Below are positions 44,966 to 53,401 of a DNA stretch of 64,000 nt, in pieces. This stretch comes from Motiliproteus sp965230185 (GTDB lineage: Bacteria; Pseudomonadota; Gammaproteobacteria; Pseudomonadales; Balneatricaceae): the NCBI GenBank assembly GCA_965230185.1, contig OZ245995.1:2914001-2978000 (forward strand). Reading direction: 5' to 3'. Made by a program: the position numbers and the translations under genes. The notes beneath the pieces were generated by a model that saw nothing but the letters and a program-made list of their open reading frames with translations, ran no database searches and was not told the origin of the DNA. Numbering within the stretch: the first letter of the stretch is position 1; every line of letters begins with the position of its first letter.

Positions 44966-47329
44966 TCACACGGGGTTAGCCAGCCTGGTCAACAGCCATC
45001 GAAGCTGATCCGCGGCCTCAGACCGCTGACCGTTCCACCAGTAACGCCCGTACTGCTGCTGCCAGACCGTCACCTCCGGCCCCCGGTCGTCGACGAAAGA
45101 GAACCGCACCGCTCCGGTGTCGGCGGTATTCAGCAGACGCACTCCCCGCTGCCGGTACCGGGCCACCACCTGCGGATGAGGATGCCCGAAGCTGTTTCGG
45201 TAGCCACTGCTGATAACGGCAATCGATGGCCCGACCCGGTCGATGAATTTCCCGCCCGAGGAACTGAGGCTGCCATGATGAGGCACAATCAGCACATCCG
45301 AAGACAAGGCTCCCGGATTGCGAGCGAGCAACTCAGCTTCCACCTCGGCTTCGATATCCGCCGTCAGCAGCATACTGCCTGCCGGACTGTCGATACGGAT
45401 CACGCAGGAGCGGTTGTTTTCCGAGCGCCATCCCCCATCCGGCGGATGCAATACCCTGAAGCGGACACCGTCCCAGAACCACTGCTGACCACGCCGGCAG
45501 CGTGAAAGGTCGCCTCCGAGTTTTTCCGACCCGGTAATCAGCTCATCAATGCCAATTTGATTCCGAAGTGCACCGAGCCCGCCGGCATGATCGTTGTCTC
45601 CGTGACTGACAACCAGTCGACTCAGCCTTCGATGCCCCCGGCCCCGGAGAAACGGCAGAATCACCGCCTCGGCCGCCGAAAAACCACTGCGGTAGCCGGG
45701 ACCGGTGTCGAACAACAGGTTATGGCGGGCCGTTTCGACATAAACTGCCAACCCCTGACCAACATCCAGCACGGTCGCCCTGAATTCGCCCTCACCGGGT
45801 CGTCGGTCCTGCCCCAGCAGCAGCGGCAACCAGCACAACACCCCCAGCCAGCGACCGGGCAAAGCGGCAGGCATCAGCAGTATGGCACTGCCCGCCAGCG
45901 CCAGCGCCACCCCAACCAGAGACAGCGCGGGAGGCTGCCAGAGGTACCCGATCCCCAGCTCCGCCAGCGCCAGCCAGTTGCTTCCCTGCTCCAGCAACCA
46001 GCCAGCCGCTCTCAGCCCGAGCCCTCCCGCATCCGGGACGACGGCCGTCAGCAGCAGCGATAGCATCGCCAGCGGCAGGATAATCAGGCTGACCACCGGA
46101 ACAGCCAGCAGATTGATCAGTGGCGCGGCCAGCGCCGACTGGAAAAAGTTCCAGGCGGATATCGGCACGATTACCGTCATCACCGCCAGCTGAACACGAA
46201 CCAGCTGCCGCCAGCTTGCCAGCGGCCGCAACCGACCACAGAGAGTGTAGAGGAGTACCGCCGTAGCGCCGAAAGACAACCAGAAACCCGGAGACAGCGC
46301 CGCCAGCGGATCAAGTATCAGCACGGCGGACAGCGCCAGGAGGCAGCGACGACCAGTATCAACACCACGCAGAAACAGCGTTCCCAGCAACAGGGCAGCG
46401 ACCATTACCAGCGCCCGTTGTGCCGGCAGTGAAAACCCTGCCAGCAGACTGTAAGCAAGTGCGGCCATCAGTGCCAGCAGCGCGGCCGCAGCCTGCCTTC
46501 GGCGCAGAGAGACGCGGGGGAACAGACGAGCCGCGCTGATCAGCAACCAGTAGCAGCCCCCCGCCACCAGCCCGATATGCAGCCCGCTGATCACCAGCAG
46601 ATGGAGTACGCCGGTGTCCCGGTAGAGCCGCCACTGTTCCGGCGACAGTCCCCGCCTGTCTCCCACCAGTAACGCCTGCAGAATTGACTGCCGGGCGGGA
46701 TTCTGCACCTGGTGACCAATTTCAGCACTGACCGCAGCACGCAGCCGGTCTAGTGACCAGCGCCGGTCCGGAACCCTCACCGACTGCAGCTCCTCACGCA
46801 CGTACCCCAGGCCGTCGATACCAGCGGCAAAGAGGTAACGCTGGCGGTCATGGCCGCGAGGATTACGATACCCCGAGGGCTGTTTAAGACGGACCCGCAA
46901 CCCATAGCCGGAGCCCGGCTGCGGCAGCCGGGGGCATCGGTACCAGCTTAGTCGCAACTTTCTCGGTAGCAGCGCCGGTGTCTGAGGAGGCTCAGGAGAC
47001 CCGGTCTTCGTTTCCGTTCGCTGCGCTGGAATAAGCCGCTCAGGGACGAAATCGAAACGACAGACACCGCCTTTAAGGGTGGGCAGGCCGCTGATGACTC
47101 CCGCCAGCGGCAGGTCCTCTCCCTGCCAGCGATCCGGTAATCGGTGGGCAATGCCCCAGTAACCACAGGCCAGCCCCCACAACAGGCCGAGACAAAGAGG
47201 CGACAACCATTTGGCCAGTGGAAACCGCCGGTACAACAGCAGCGGAATCAGTGGCAAAAGCAGAAAACAGAGTGGGGGCAGGCGCGGCAGCAACGCCACC
47301 GCTGACAACGCCAGGCAAAAGCGGATCAT
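44966..47329 (-). CDS. comEC: ComEC/Rec2 DNA-uptake channel protein
   Basis: Inner-membrane channel for single-stranded DNA in natural transformation. Architecture in order: N-terminal helices and DUF4131 region (residues 1-190). The Competence domain follows with VISGLHIGLVAGGCYWL near residue 245 and about ten helices to residue 500. Last comes a C-terminal metallo-beta-lactamase domain (VLDVGQGLAVYV near residue 515, SHGDNDHAGG near 580, VPHHGSLSSSG). All parts are present and unbroken at 787 residues. Other competence genes are not in the window. Divergent from the DUF2062 gene. Confidence 0.95.
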   Translation of the reverse strand: MIRFCLALSAVALLPRLPPLCFLLLPLIPLLLYRRFPLAKWLSPLCLGLLWGLACGYWGIAHRLPDRWQGEDLPLAGVISGLPTLKGGVCRFDFVPERLIPAQRTETKTGSPEPPQTPALLPRKLRLSWYRCPRLPQPGSGYGLRVRLKQPSGYRNPRGHDRQRYLFAAGIDGLGYVREELQSVRVPDRRWSLDRLRAAVSAEIGHQVQNPARQSILQALLVGDRRGLSPEQWRLYRDTGVLHLLVISGLHIGLVAGGCYWLLISAARLFPRVSLRRRQAAAALLALMAALAYSLLAGFSLPAQRALVMVAALLLGTLFLRGVDTGRRCLLALSAVLILDPLAALSPGFWLSFGATAVLLYTLCGRLRPLASWRQLVRVQLAVMTVIVPISAWNFFQSALAAPLINLLAVPVVSLIILPLAMLSLLLTAVVPDAGGLGLRAAGWLLEQGSNWLALAELGIGYLWQPPALSLVGVALALAGSAILLMPAALPGRWLGVLCWLPLLLGQDRRPGEGEFRATVLDVGQGLAVYVETARHNLLFDTGPGYRSGFSAAEAVILPFLRGRGHRRLSRLVVSHGDNDHAGGLGALRNQIGIDELITGSEKLGGDLSRCRRGQQWFWDGVRFRVLHPPDGGWRSENNRSCVIRIDSPAGSMLLTADIEAEVEAELLARNPGALSSDVLIVPHHGSLSSSGGKFIDRVGPSIAVISSGYRNSFGHPHPQVVARYRQRGVRLLNTADTGAVRFSFVDDRGPEVTVWQQQYGRYWWNGQRSEAADQLRWLLTRLANPV

Positions 47330-47445
47330 CCTTGATCTCCATCACCCGGGAGCCGCCGCTATTGTCCTTTAGTCGGTTGGCTTACCCCGGTAGAAGGTGC
47401 ATAATTCGTTGCTCCACGACAACGAGTATAGCTGACCTTTATTGC

Positions 47446-47991
47446 ATGCCGCGCCGATTTATCAAGCGTCACATGCCGGATGAAAACACGATCAAAGAAC
47501 ACCCCCATCTTCGTAAGCTGGGCAAGTTCATTCACGATCCGAATCTCTGGCACCTCAACAGGAACTCGGTCTCACTGGCGTTTCTGGTCGGGATATTCTG
47601 TGCCTTTCTGCCGATTCCGATGCAGATGCTGGTGGCGGCTGTACTGGCGGTGATGCTTCGCAGTAACCTGCCGGTCTCCATCGGTCTGGTCTGGATCACC
47701 AACCCGCTGACGATGCCACCGATTTTCTATTTCACCTACCAGGTCGGCGTCTTTCTGCTCGATACGCCGGTGGACAACAGCGATATGGAAATGTCGATGG
47801 AGTGGCTGACCCAGGGGGTATCTCAGATCTGGTGGCCGCTGCTGTTCGGTTCACTGGTCAGCGGCGTAGTGTTCGCCACCATCAGCTTCTTTGCCGTCCG
47901 TTATCTGTGGATCTGGCACGTCAGTCGCAGCTGGAAACGGCGCCAGCAACGACGCAGTCAGCGTGACGACCAGGGCAGCGGCGGCCGGTAA
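47446..47991 (+). CDS. DUF2062 membrane protein
   Basis: Conserved inner-membrane protein of the DUF2062 family, function unknown. It has an N-terminal basic stretch (MPRRFIKRHMPDENT), the family signature LAFLVGIFCAFLPIPMQM near residue 50, the ITNPLTMPPIFYFTYQ motif, and three or four hydrophobic helices. The start at ATG 47446 avoids overlap with the comEC start region; the frame is open further upstream but that part is not conserved. The C-terminus is basic and polar. The order comEC|DUF2062-lolD is as I recall from Pseudomonas. Confidence 0.9.
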   Translation: MPRRFIKRHMPDENTIKEHPHLRKLGKFIHDPNLWHLNRNSVSLAFLVGIFCAFLPIPMQMLVAAVLAVMLRSNLPVSIGLVWITNPLTMPPIFYFTYQVGVFLLDTPVDNSDMEMSMEWLTQGVSQIWWPLLFGSLVSGVVFATISFFAVRYLWIWHVSRSWKRRQQRRSQRDDQGSGGR

Positions 47992-48034
47992 CCGGTTTTT
48001 AGGCCCGCTTGTCACGTCACCACAGCCTTCAGCC

Positions 48035-48781
48035 TCAGTCGAGCAGTCGCCCGTCTTCGATGCGCAGCACCCGGTCCATCTGTTCAGCCAGCAACGGGTC
48101 GTGGGTCACCACCACAAATGCGGTATTCAGGGTCTGGTTCAGCTCCTGCATCAGCGCCTGCACGTCCTCTGCCGTGTGACGGTCCAGATTCCCGGTCGGC
48201 TCATCCATCAGCACAGTCCGGGGCCGGGTAACCAGCGCCCGGGCAATAGCGACCCGCTGTCGCTCACCGCCACTGAGCTGTGAGGGCTTGTGCTCCAGCC
48301 GTTGCTCCAGCCCGGTACGGACCAGCATCTCCCGAGCCCGCTCCCGCACTTCCGCGACCGCCGTCCCGGTCATCAGCAAAGGCATCGCCACATTTTCCAG
48401 GGCGGAAAACTCCGGCAGCAGGTGATGAAACTGATAGACAAATCCCAGCTGACTGTTGCGAATCCGGGCACGCTGGTTTTCGTTCATACGACTGATCAGC
48501 TGACCGCCAATACTCACCTCACCGGACGTGGGCTGATCAAGGCCACCAAGGATGTTCAGCAGAGTGCTCTTGCCGGAACCGGAGCTGCCGACAATGGCGA
48601 TACGGCCACCCGCCCCGATTGTCAGATCGATCCCTCGCAGCACCTCCAGCGTGCTGTCGCCCTCCTGATAGGCACGAGTCACGCCACGGCAGCTGATCAC
48701 CGCTTCCTGCGGTTCCGAAAGCGGCCCCTGTCGGGAATCGGAACCCGGAACCGTTGAAGACTTCACTGAATGTTCACTCAT
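48035..48781 (-). CDS. lolD: lipoprotein-releasing ABC ATPase LolD
   Basis: ATPase of the Lol system, which extracts mature lipoproteins from the inner membrane and hands them to LolA. Walker A GSSGSGKSTLL, the Q-loop region, the signature LSGGERQRVAIARAL, and Walker B VLMDEPTGNLD are all present. The start ATG 48781 (MSEHSVKSS) overlaps the lolC stop by eight bases; a longer frame to 48817 would overlap lolC more and is unlikely. The N-terminal extension of about 25 residues before the ATPase core is longer than in E. coli LolD. Confidence 0.95.
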   Translation of the reverse strand: MSEHSVKSSTVPGSDSRQGPLSEPQEAVISCRGVTRAYQEGDSTLEVLRGIDLTIGAGGRIAIVGSSGSGKSTLLNILGGLDQPTSGEVSIGGQLISRMNENQRARIRNSQLGFVYQFHHLLPEFSALENVAMPLLMTGTAVAEVRERAREMLVRTGLEQRLEHKPSQLSGGERQRVAIARALVTRPRTVLMDEPTGNLDRHTAEDVQALMQELNQTLNTAFVVVTHDPLLAEQMDRVLRIEDGRLLD

Positions 48782-50018
48782 AGCGCAGCGCCTCCGCAGG
48801 TTGAGTCTGGGCGGCACGCCAGGCCGGGTAGATAGTTGCCAGCAGGCTAATCACCAGCGAGCTGCAACAGATAGTGACCACATCCATCCAGACCAGTTCA
48901 GACGGCAGGTAGCTGATAAAATAGACTTCAGCACTGAGGAACTGAATGCCCAGCACCTGCTCGATCCAGGCGACCAGATCGGTTACAGTCAGCGCCAGCA
49001 CAATTCCGAGCAGGGTACCGACGATGGTACCGACCACGCCGATAAATCCTCCCAGCACCATAAAGGTCCGCATGATAGTCCCTGAGCTGGCCCCCATGGT
49101 TCTGAGGATGGCAATATCCGAGCGCTTATCAGTCACCACCATGACCAGGGTCGAGACAATATTGAATGCGGCCACGGCGACGATGATAAACAGCAGCAGA
49201 CCGATCATCTTCTTTTCCAGCTGTATCGCCTGAAACAGGTTTCCGTGAGTACGCGTCCAGTCGCTGGTACGGTAGCCATCACCCAGTTCCGCCGCCATCT
49301 GCCGGACTTCCCGGGGAGCGTCGAACAGGTTACTGAATTTCAGTCGTACCCCTTCGACCCCTTCGCGGATGCGTTTGATCTTCGCGGCATCCTGCAGATG
49401 CACATAAGCAATACTGGCATCCAGCTCGGCACCGACCTTAAACACGCCGACCACGGTGAAACGCTTCAGTCTGGGGAAAACCCCGGCAACCGAAATAGAG
49501 GCTTCCGGCAGCACCAGGGTCACTTTATCGCCTTCGACAGCCCCCAGCGAACGAGCCAGAATATCTCCGAGAATAATGCCGAATTCGCCGGCTTTCAGAT
49601 TCTCCAGTCGACCCCGGATCATATGATCCTGGATGATGGAAACCGAACGTTCGTACGCCGGGTCAATACCGTTAACCAGTACTCCCCGCACCACCCCGCG
49701 GGAGGTAAGCATACCCTGTGCGTCGATATAGGGCGCACTGCCCTCCACCACCGGGTTACCGTTGAGCTGCCGGATCAACTCCGGCCAGTCTTCCAGCTGC
49801 CCCCGATACTGACTGATCGTAGCGTGAGGGACCATTCCCAGAATACGCTGCCTCAGTTCGCGATCGAAACCGTTCATCACCGACAGCACCAGAATCAGCA
49901 CTGCGACACCGAGCGTCAGTCCGATCATGGAGACGAGAGAGATAAAGGAGATAAAATGGTTGCGACGCCTGGCACCGGTGTACCTGAGCCCGACAAACAA
50001 TGATAGGGGTCTGAACAT
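48774..50018 (-). CDS. lolC: lipoprotein-releasing permease LolC/LolE family
   Basis: Inner-membrane permease of the FtsX/MacB family partnered with LolD. Four helices: residues 22-50 (FISLVSMIGLTLGVAVLILVLSVMNGF), then a large periplasmic domain (residues 50-270) and three helices at about 270-395. The N-terminus MFRPLSLFVGLRYTGARRRNHFISF matches LolC (start at ATG 50018; ATG 50027 would add three residues). Only one LolC/E gene is present next to lolD, where Pseudomonas has both; this may be a homodimeric LolF-type protein, or a second gene lies elsewhere. That choice cannot be settled here. Confidence 0.88.
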   Translation of the reverse strand: MFRPLSLFVGLRYTGARRRNHFISFISLVSMIGLTLGVAVLILVLSVMNGFDRELRQRILGMVPHATISQYRGQLEDWPELIRQLNGNPVVEGSAPYIDAQGMLTSRGVVRGVLVNGIDPAYERSVSIIQDHMIRGRLENLKAGEFGIILGDILARSLGAVEGDKVTLVLPEASISVAGVFPRLKRFTVVGVFKVGAELDASIAYVHLQDAAKIKRIREGVEGVRLKFSNLFDAPREVRQMAAELGDGYRTSDWTRTHGNLFQAIQLEKKMIGLLLFIIVAVAAFNIVSTLVMVVTDKRSDIAILRTMGASSGTIMRTFMVLGGFIGVVGTIVGTLLGIVLALTVTDLVAWIEQVLGIQFLSAEVYFISYLPSELVWMDVVTICCSSLVISLLATIYPAWRAAQTQPAEALRYE

Positions 50019-50105
50019 GGCCCGCATTAAACCACAAAGACTCCTTGAGCGGCCAGCGCTATCCCTGTATTTTTGGAAGCAATACCACTGGAGTTTTAAG
50101 GCGTT

Positions 50106-50729
50106 ATGACAGAGTGGAATATGGAAAACGATCGCCGCCAGTGCTTTCGTATCGAGGACCAGGCATCAGTCCGCTTTCGGGTGCTGGAACCGGATCAGAC
50201 CGGCCCGGCCGACAGTCTGTTTCCCCCTCCGCCGTTGTTTAATCTGCTGACCGATCTTCGTACCCTTGATGAAGAAGCGGAGTTTCAGCTGCGCAAGGTC
50301 GCCGAAACTGACCGCGCCACGGCCTCCTGCCTGCGCATGCTGAACCGTAAAATTGACCGCATTGCCCGGGCCCTGGCACAGCCGACGTCTGACCAGCACC
50401 ACTGCCAGATCACCCTGAGCGAGGGCGGTTTGTCGCTGATTGCCACTCACAGTATCGGCGTCGGCCAGAAAATTGCCCTGCAGTTGCAACTGTTGCCTGA
50501 GGGCACCGGCCTGACATTGACAGCGGAAGTCGTCTACGCACTGGCGCTTACCGATCCGCAGCATGAGAACCTTTTTCGCATCGGCTGCCGATTTATCGAT
50601 CCTGAAGACGCCGATCGCCACGCTATCGCCAGGCATATTTTCGAGACTCAGGCCCGCCAGCGCCGGCTCGAACGGGAGCAGCAACAACGGCAGGCAGAAT
50701 CGGTACCTTCGGAGGACAGCCGCCCTTGA
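50106..50729 (+). CDS. PilZ domain protein
   Basis: Cytoplasmic PilZ-domain protein, probably a cyclic-di-GMP receptor. The N-terminal NDRRQCFRIED contains the RxxxR-type ligand motif, and ITLSEGGLSL near residue 105 is the DxSxxG-like motif (here S-E-G-G-L with a leading Leu). A helical segment (residues 50-95) and a C-terminal basic tail rich in Arg and Gln surround the domain. The gene is divergent from lolC. Its stop overlaps the TTG start of the Tus-like gene as TTGA, so both are translated from one message. Confidence 0.85.
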   Translation: MTEWNMENDRRQCFRIEDQASVRFRVLEPDQTGPADSLFPPPPLFNLLTDLRTLDEEAEFQLRKVAETDRATASCLRMLNRKIDRIARALAQPTSDQHHCQITLSEGGLSLIATHSIGVGQKIALQLQLLPEGTGLTLTAEVVYALALTDPQHENLFRIGCRFIDPEDADRHAIARHIFETQARQRRLEREQQQRQAESVPSEDSRP

Positions 50730-51604
50730 CCGCTCTCTATCCCCAGGCTGAGCTGATCGACTGCTACAACCGTCTGACCGACAGCCTCGGCGCTCTGGCC
50801 ACCGCCATACGGGGGTCGAAACTGCCGCTCTGGGTACCGCTCACCGAAGCTGAAAAAGGAACAGGCCTGACAGCCCGCGAGAAGACGATTCAGCTCTACT
50901 GCGATATCTGGTACCAGGACGGACAGGACGGTCGCCTGACCCGCAGCTGTCACGGACTGGTCGCCGCCGATGAGGAGATCATGGCCCTGGCTGACCGCGT
51001 CAACCGGCACAAGCAGGCATTCAGACAGGCGGTCGCCACCATTCGCAAACTGCCTGACGGCACCGATCACCTGGCGGAACTGAACCAGCGCAACCAGCAC
51101 TTACGCGAGGACCTTAATAACAAAGGGCTGGGACGACTGCATCTCAAGCAGTGCTACCGGCTGATTCCCTGTATCACCCAGCACCCTTCCCGGGTTGGCT
51201 TTAACTGGTACAGCAGCGGCCGCAGCATTCAGAAAATCACCATGCAGGCAGCGGAGCGGCAGCTGATTAAAATGGGGCTCGACAAGCCGCATCTGCGAGT
51301 TCAGTATGATCGCCTCAGACAGCTGCCCCCGGGCACTCCGCTGGCCAGAGTGCAGCAGCAGGCCCCGCTGATGCGGGGTAATCTGCGAATTGATCATCAG
51401 CAGGGGGACTCCGAACGAAATGCCATGAACCTGTCACTGCCGTTGCTGTTTCTGCAGCAGCCGTCGAAGCCCTTCCCGGAATACAATCAGCCTCCGCTGC
51501 AACCACCCCGGGAACGGCAGCGACAGACTCGCAGTGACCGCAGAATCGAAGACTCACCATTTCTGCCGGCCTTGCGAATACACCGCTACCGCCAGTCCGG
51601 ATAA
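50726..51604 (+). CDS. Tus-like replication terminus site-binding protein
   Basis: 292-residue protein that I align by eye with the enterobacterial Tus family (DNA replication terminus site-binding, PF05472-type). The run HLKQCYRLIPCITQHPSRV then GFNWYSSGRSIQKIT corresponds to the Tus segment around TLNAYRTL and FGWANKHIIKNLH. The N-terminus starts with the same helical pattern (LIDCYNRLTDSLGAL), and the C-terminal LPPGTPLA and LPALRIHRY match the LPQNAKLK and PRLHLY parts. Starts at TTG 50726 with GGAGGAC nine bases upstream and overlaps the PilZ stop by four bases. Tus normally binds Ter sites and blocks DnaB from one side. Tus is rare outside Enterobacterales. Similarity is convincing in the core, but key Ter-contact residues cannot be mapped with certainty. 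Confidence 0.75.
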   Translation: MTALYPQAELIDCYNRLTDSLGALATAIRGSKLPLWVPLTEAEKGTGLTAREKTIQLYCDIWYQDGQDGRLTRSCHGLVAADEEIMALADRVNRHKQAFRQAVATIRKLPDGTDHLAELNQRNQHLREDLNNKGLGRLHLKQCYRLIPCITQHPSRVGFNWYSSGRSIQKITMQAAERQLIKMGLDKPHLRVQYDRLRQLPPGTPLARVQQQAPLMRGNLRIDHQQGDSERNAMNLSLPLLFLQQPSKPFPEYNQPPLQPPRERQRQTRSDRRIEDSPFLPALRIHRYRQSG

Positions 51605-51710
51605 CGAACAGCCGGATCGATGGTCTGATACTATAGCCCCCACAGATACCGCTGCCGAACGGCCGCTTATGGCAACAACGATTATCAACCCCGGATTCGA
51701 CCAGGTAACA

Positions 51711-52055
51711 ATGAGCAGTAAGCCCCCCGAAAAAACCGAACGTAACATTCTCTATCACATCCTGATGGGACTGGGATTTCTGGCCCTGATCGGCTGGTTC
51801 TGGCTGATGCGAGAGATCGAGTTTATGAGCTGGCTCAGCGCCATGGGTCCCGCCTCGCATACCGGCGCTATGAATCTGCTGGCGATCATGGTCTGGATGT
51901 TGCCGGGCCTGCTCTGCTGGAAATACTACGTCCGTTATATCAATCGAAAGCTGAAAATTACCGGTATCTTCTATGAAGATCACTTTTACAGAAGTGACGC
52001 CACCAGCGATGATTCCACATCGTCCGGCACAGAGAAAAAACAGCGTGACAACTGA
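51711..52055 (+). CDS. hypothetical two-helix membrane protein (114 aa)
   Basis: Unrecognised small inner-membrane protein. I take ATG 51711 (MSSKPPEKTERN), which has AGG eight to nine bases upstream; the frame is open further upstream but that sequence overlaps the Tus-like gene and lacks conservation. Two hydrophobic helices (residues 14-34 ILYHILMGLGFLALIGWFWLM and about 50-75 with NLLAIMVWMLPGLLCWKYYV), and an acidic polar C-terminal tail. Same direction as the Tus-like and winged-helix genes, gaps 106 and 26 bases. Confidence 0.68.
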   Translation: MSSKPPEKTERNILYHILMGLGFLALIGWFWLMREIEFMSWLSAMGPASHTGAMNLLAIMVWMLPGLLCWKYYVRYINRKLKITGIFYEDHFYRSDATSDDSTSSGTEKKQRDN

Positions 52056-52081
52056 AACCACAGCCTCCGCCCGGAACCACC

Positions 52082-52381
52082 ATGAATGAACTTAATCCGA
52101 CATTCTGTCGCCGACTGCTGATCAGTCATCTGATTGAGCGTGATGACCGCCCGGGCGTTCCGCGGCTGATGGAGCTCACCGGCTGGCCCAGGCGGACCAT
52201 TCAGGACATCATCACCGCGCTTCCCGGGCTCGGAATCGAACTGCATTTCCAGCAGGATGGCCGGCGCAATAACGATGGCTATTATGTCATCGACAGCTGG
52301 GGAGCTATCGACCGCCACTGGGTTGAGAGCCACACAGCCGCAGTCTGCCAGCTGCTTGACGTCCAGCTGCCCGAGCAATGA
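52082..52381 (+). CDS. small winged helix-turn-helix protein (HTH_43 type)
   Basis: Ninety-nine-residue protein matching the winged helix-turn-helix HTH_43 group. The recognition region is LMELTGWPRRTIQDIITALPGLGI near residues 30-53; the wing follows with the aromatic GYYVIDSWGAI stretch. It is mostly a DNA-binding domain with nothing else, so a regulator or nucleoid-associated role is plausible, target unknown. It is within the rightward PilZ-Tus-like gene string. Confidence 0.8.
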   Translation: MNELNPTFCRRLLISHLIERDDRPGVPRLMELTGWPRRTIQDIITALPGLGIELHFQQDGRRNNDGYYVIDSWGAIDRHWVESHTAAVCQLLDVQLPEQ

Positions 52382-52397
52382 CAGGAAGCTGGCATTC

Positions 52398-52589
52398 ATG
52401 AGCAGACGCAGGAACTGCCGGGACTGTGGAAATTATCAGCTCACCGAACAGGGACCTCGCTGTCGATTTCGCGGCGGCAGACCTTCCGGCATCTGCGCTG
52501 TTTTCAGACTCCGTCCACCGGCCCCGGCAATCGGTTCTGAGGCCGGGTCCCCGATCACTCCTTCACAGGCTACCGAAAGACGCCGCTGA
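52398..52589 (+). CDS. possible Cys-rich mini-protein (63 aa)
   Basis: Short frame starting at ATG 52398, 16 bases after the winged-helix stop, with AGGAAG ten bases upstream. The N-terminus reads MSRRRNCRDCGNYQL and continues through a third and fourth cysteine (PRCRF, SGICAVF), a C-x2-C ... C ... C pattern that could bind zinc. The rest is proline-, arginine- and alanine-rich. It overlaps no other gene. No family recognised; it may be a real accessory protein of this gene string or a chance frame. It ends 20 bases before the GDPD gene, with which it is convergent. Confidence 0.5.
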   Translation: MSRRRNCRDCGNYQLTEQGPRCRFRGGRPSGICAVFRLRPPAPAIGSEAGSPITPSQATERRR

Positions 52590-52609
52590 ACTTCATCTCG
52601 GACGATCCG

Positions 52610-53401
52610 TCAATGCGACTGAACCGCGCTGGCCTCTGCGGCCAGCATTTCGCCAATCGCGTCAGTTTCAATATAGGCGGCCCCCCGCCTGGCGAGACCT
52701 CTGGCAGTCCGATAGCTGGACGTCTCATAGAACGCCAGCTTCGTTGTCGGATGCTGATAGTGGACCCCCATCGGCAGACGGCGGTGATTAATAAACACCA
52801 GTTCCGGCTCCAGCTTACGCACCGCCGGATGCTGAAGCTCGATCCATCGTCTGAGCACCGGCGCGACACGCTGCCAGCCTCGTTTTCTGGCCGCTTTCAG
52901 AGCGAACACCGAAAAACTGATCAGCACCACCTGCCGTTCAACCGGCGCAATCAGCGGCATTATCCGATCCAGAACATCTGATACGCCGAACACTGTCAGA
53001 GCAATATGCTTGATTTCCAGGTAGAGCGTCACCTCAGGATTCCGCTGAAGCAATCCGACCAGTTCTTCAAGCGAAGGGATCCGCACCCCTTTAAAGCGGG
53101 TCCCGAAACGCCCTGGATCGAAGGGGCTGATCCGATCCAGCGATCCCTTGTCCATCCGGTGAACAACCCCGTTTATCCCGCACAGGCGGCTCAGAGTCTG
53201 GTCATGAAAAATCACCGGCACCCTGTCCGCGCTCATCTGCACATCGGCCTCCAGCAACCGGGCACCGGCCTCGATCGCCTTCTCGAACCCCAGCCGGGTA
53301 TTCTCGGGAAAGCAGGCGGGATAGCCACGGTGAGCGATCCACTGAAACGGCCGGTCTTCAGGGGACACTGTGTGACAGCTCCGGTGAGATTTCTGAAACA
53401 A
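52610..53401 (-). CDS. glycerophosphodiester phosphodiesterase
   Basis: GDPD-family phosphodiesterase of the TIM-barrel type, cleaving glycerophosphodiesters to glycerol-3-phosphate and alcohol. It shows AHRGYPACFPENT near residue 24 (catalytic His and Glu), then LLEADVQMSADRVPVIFHD with the metal-binding Glu/Asp and second catalytic His. No signal peptide is seen, suggesting a cytoplasmic UgpQ-like enzyme. The ATG at 53401 overlaps the preceding DUF1614 gene by 44 bases; a GTG at about 53368 would reduce that overlap to 11 bases and still keep the domain, so the start is uncertain. Confidence 0.92.
   Translation of the reverse strand: MFQKSHRSCHTVSPEDRPFQWIAHRGYPACFPENTRLGFEKAIEAGARLLEADVQMSADRVPVIFHDQTLSRLCGINGVVHRMDKGSLDRISPFDPGRFGTRFKGVRIPSLEELVGLLQRNPEVTLYLEIKHIALTVFGVSDVLDRIMPLIAPVERQVVLISFSVFALKAARKRGWQRVAPVLRRWIELQHPAVRKLEPELVFINHRRLPMGVHYQHPTTKLAFYETSSYRTARGLARRGAAYIETDAIGEMLAAEASAVQSH

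Noticed and set aside
45557..46063. Forward open frame of 168 codons opposite comEC
   Set aside because: Antisense to the ComEC core with Gln/Arg-rich composition and no start signal; shadow frame.
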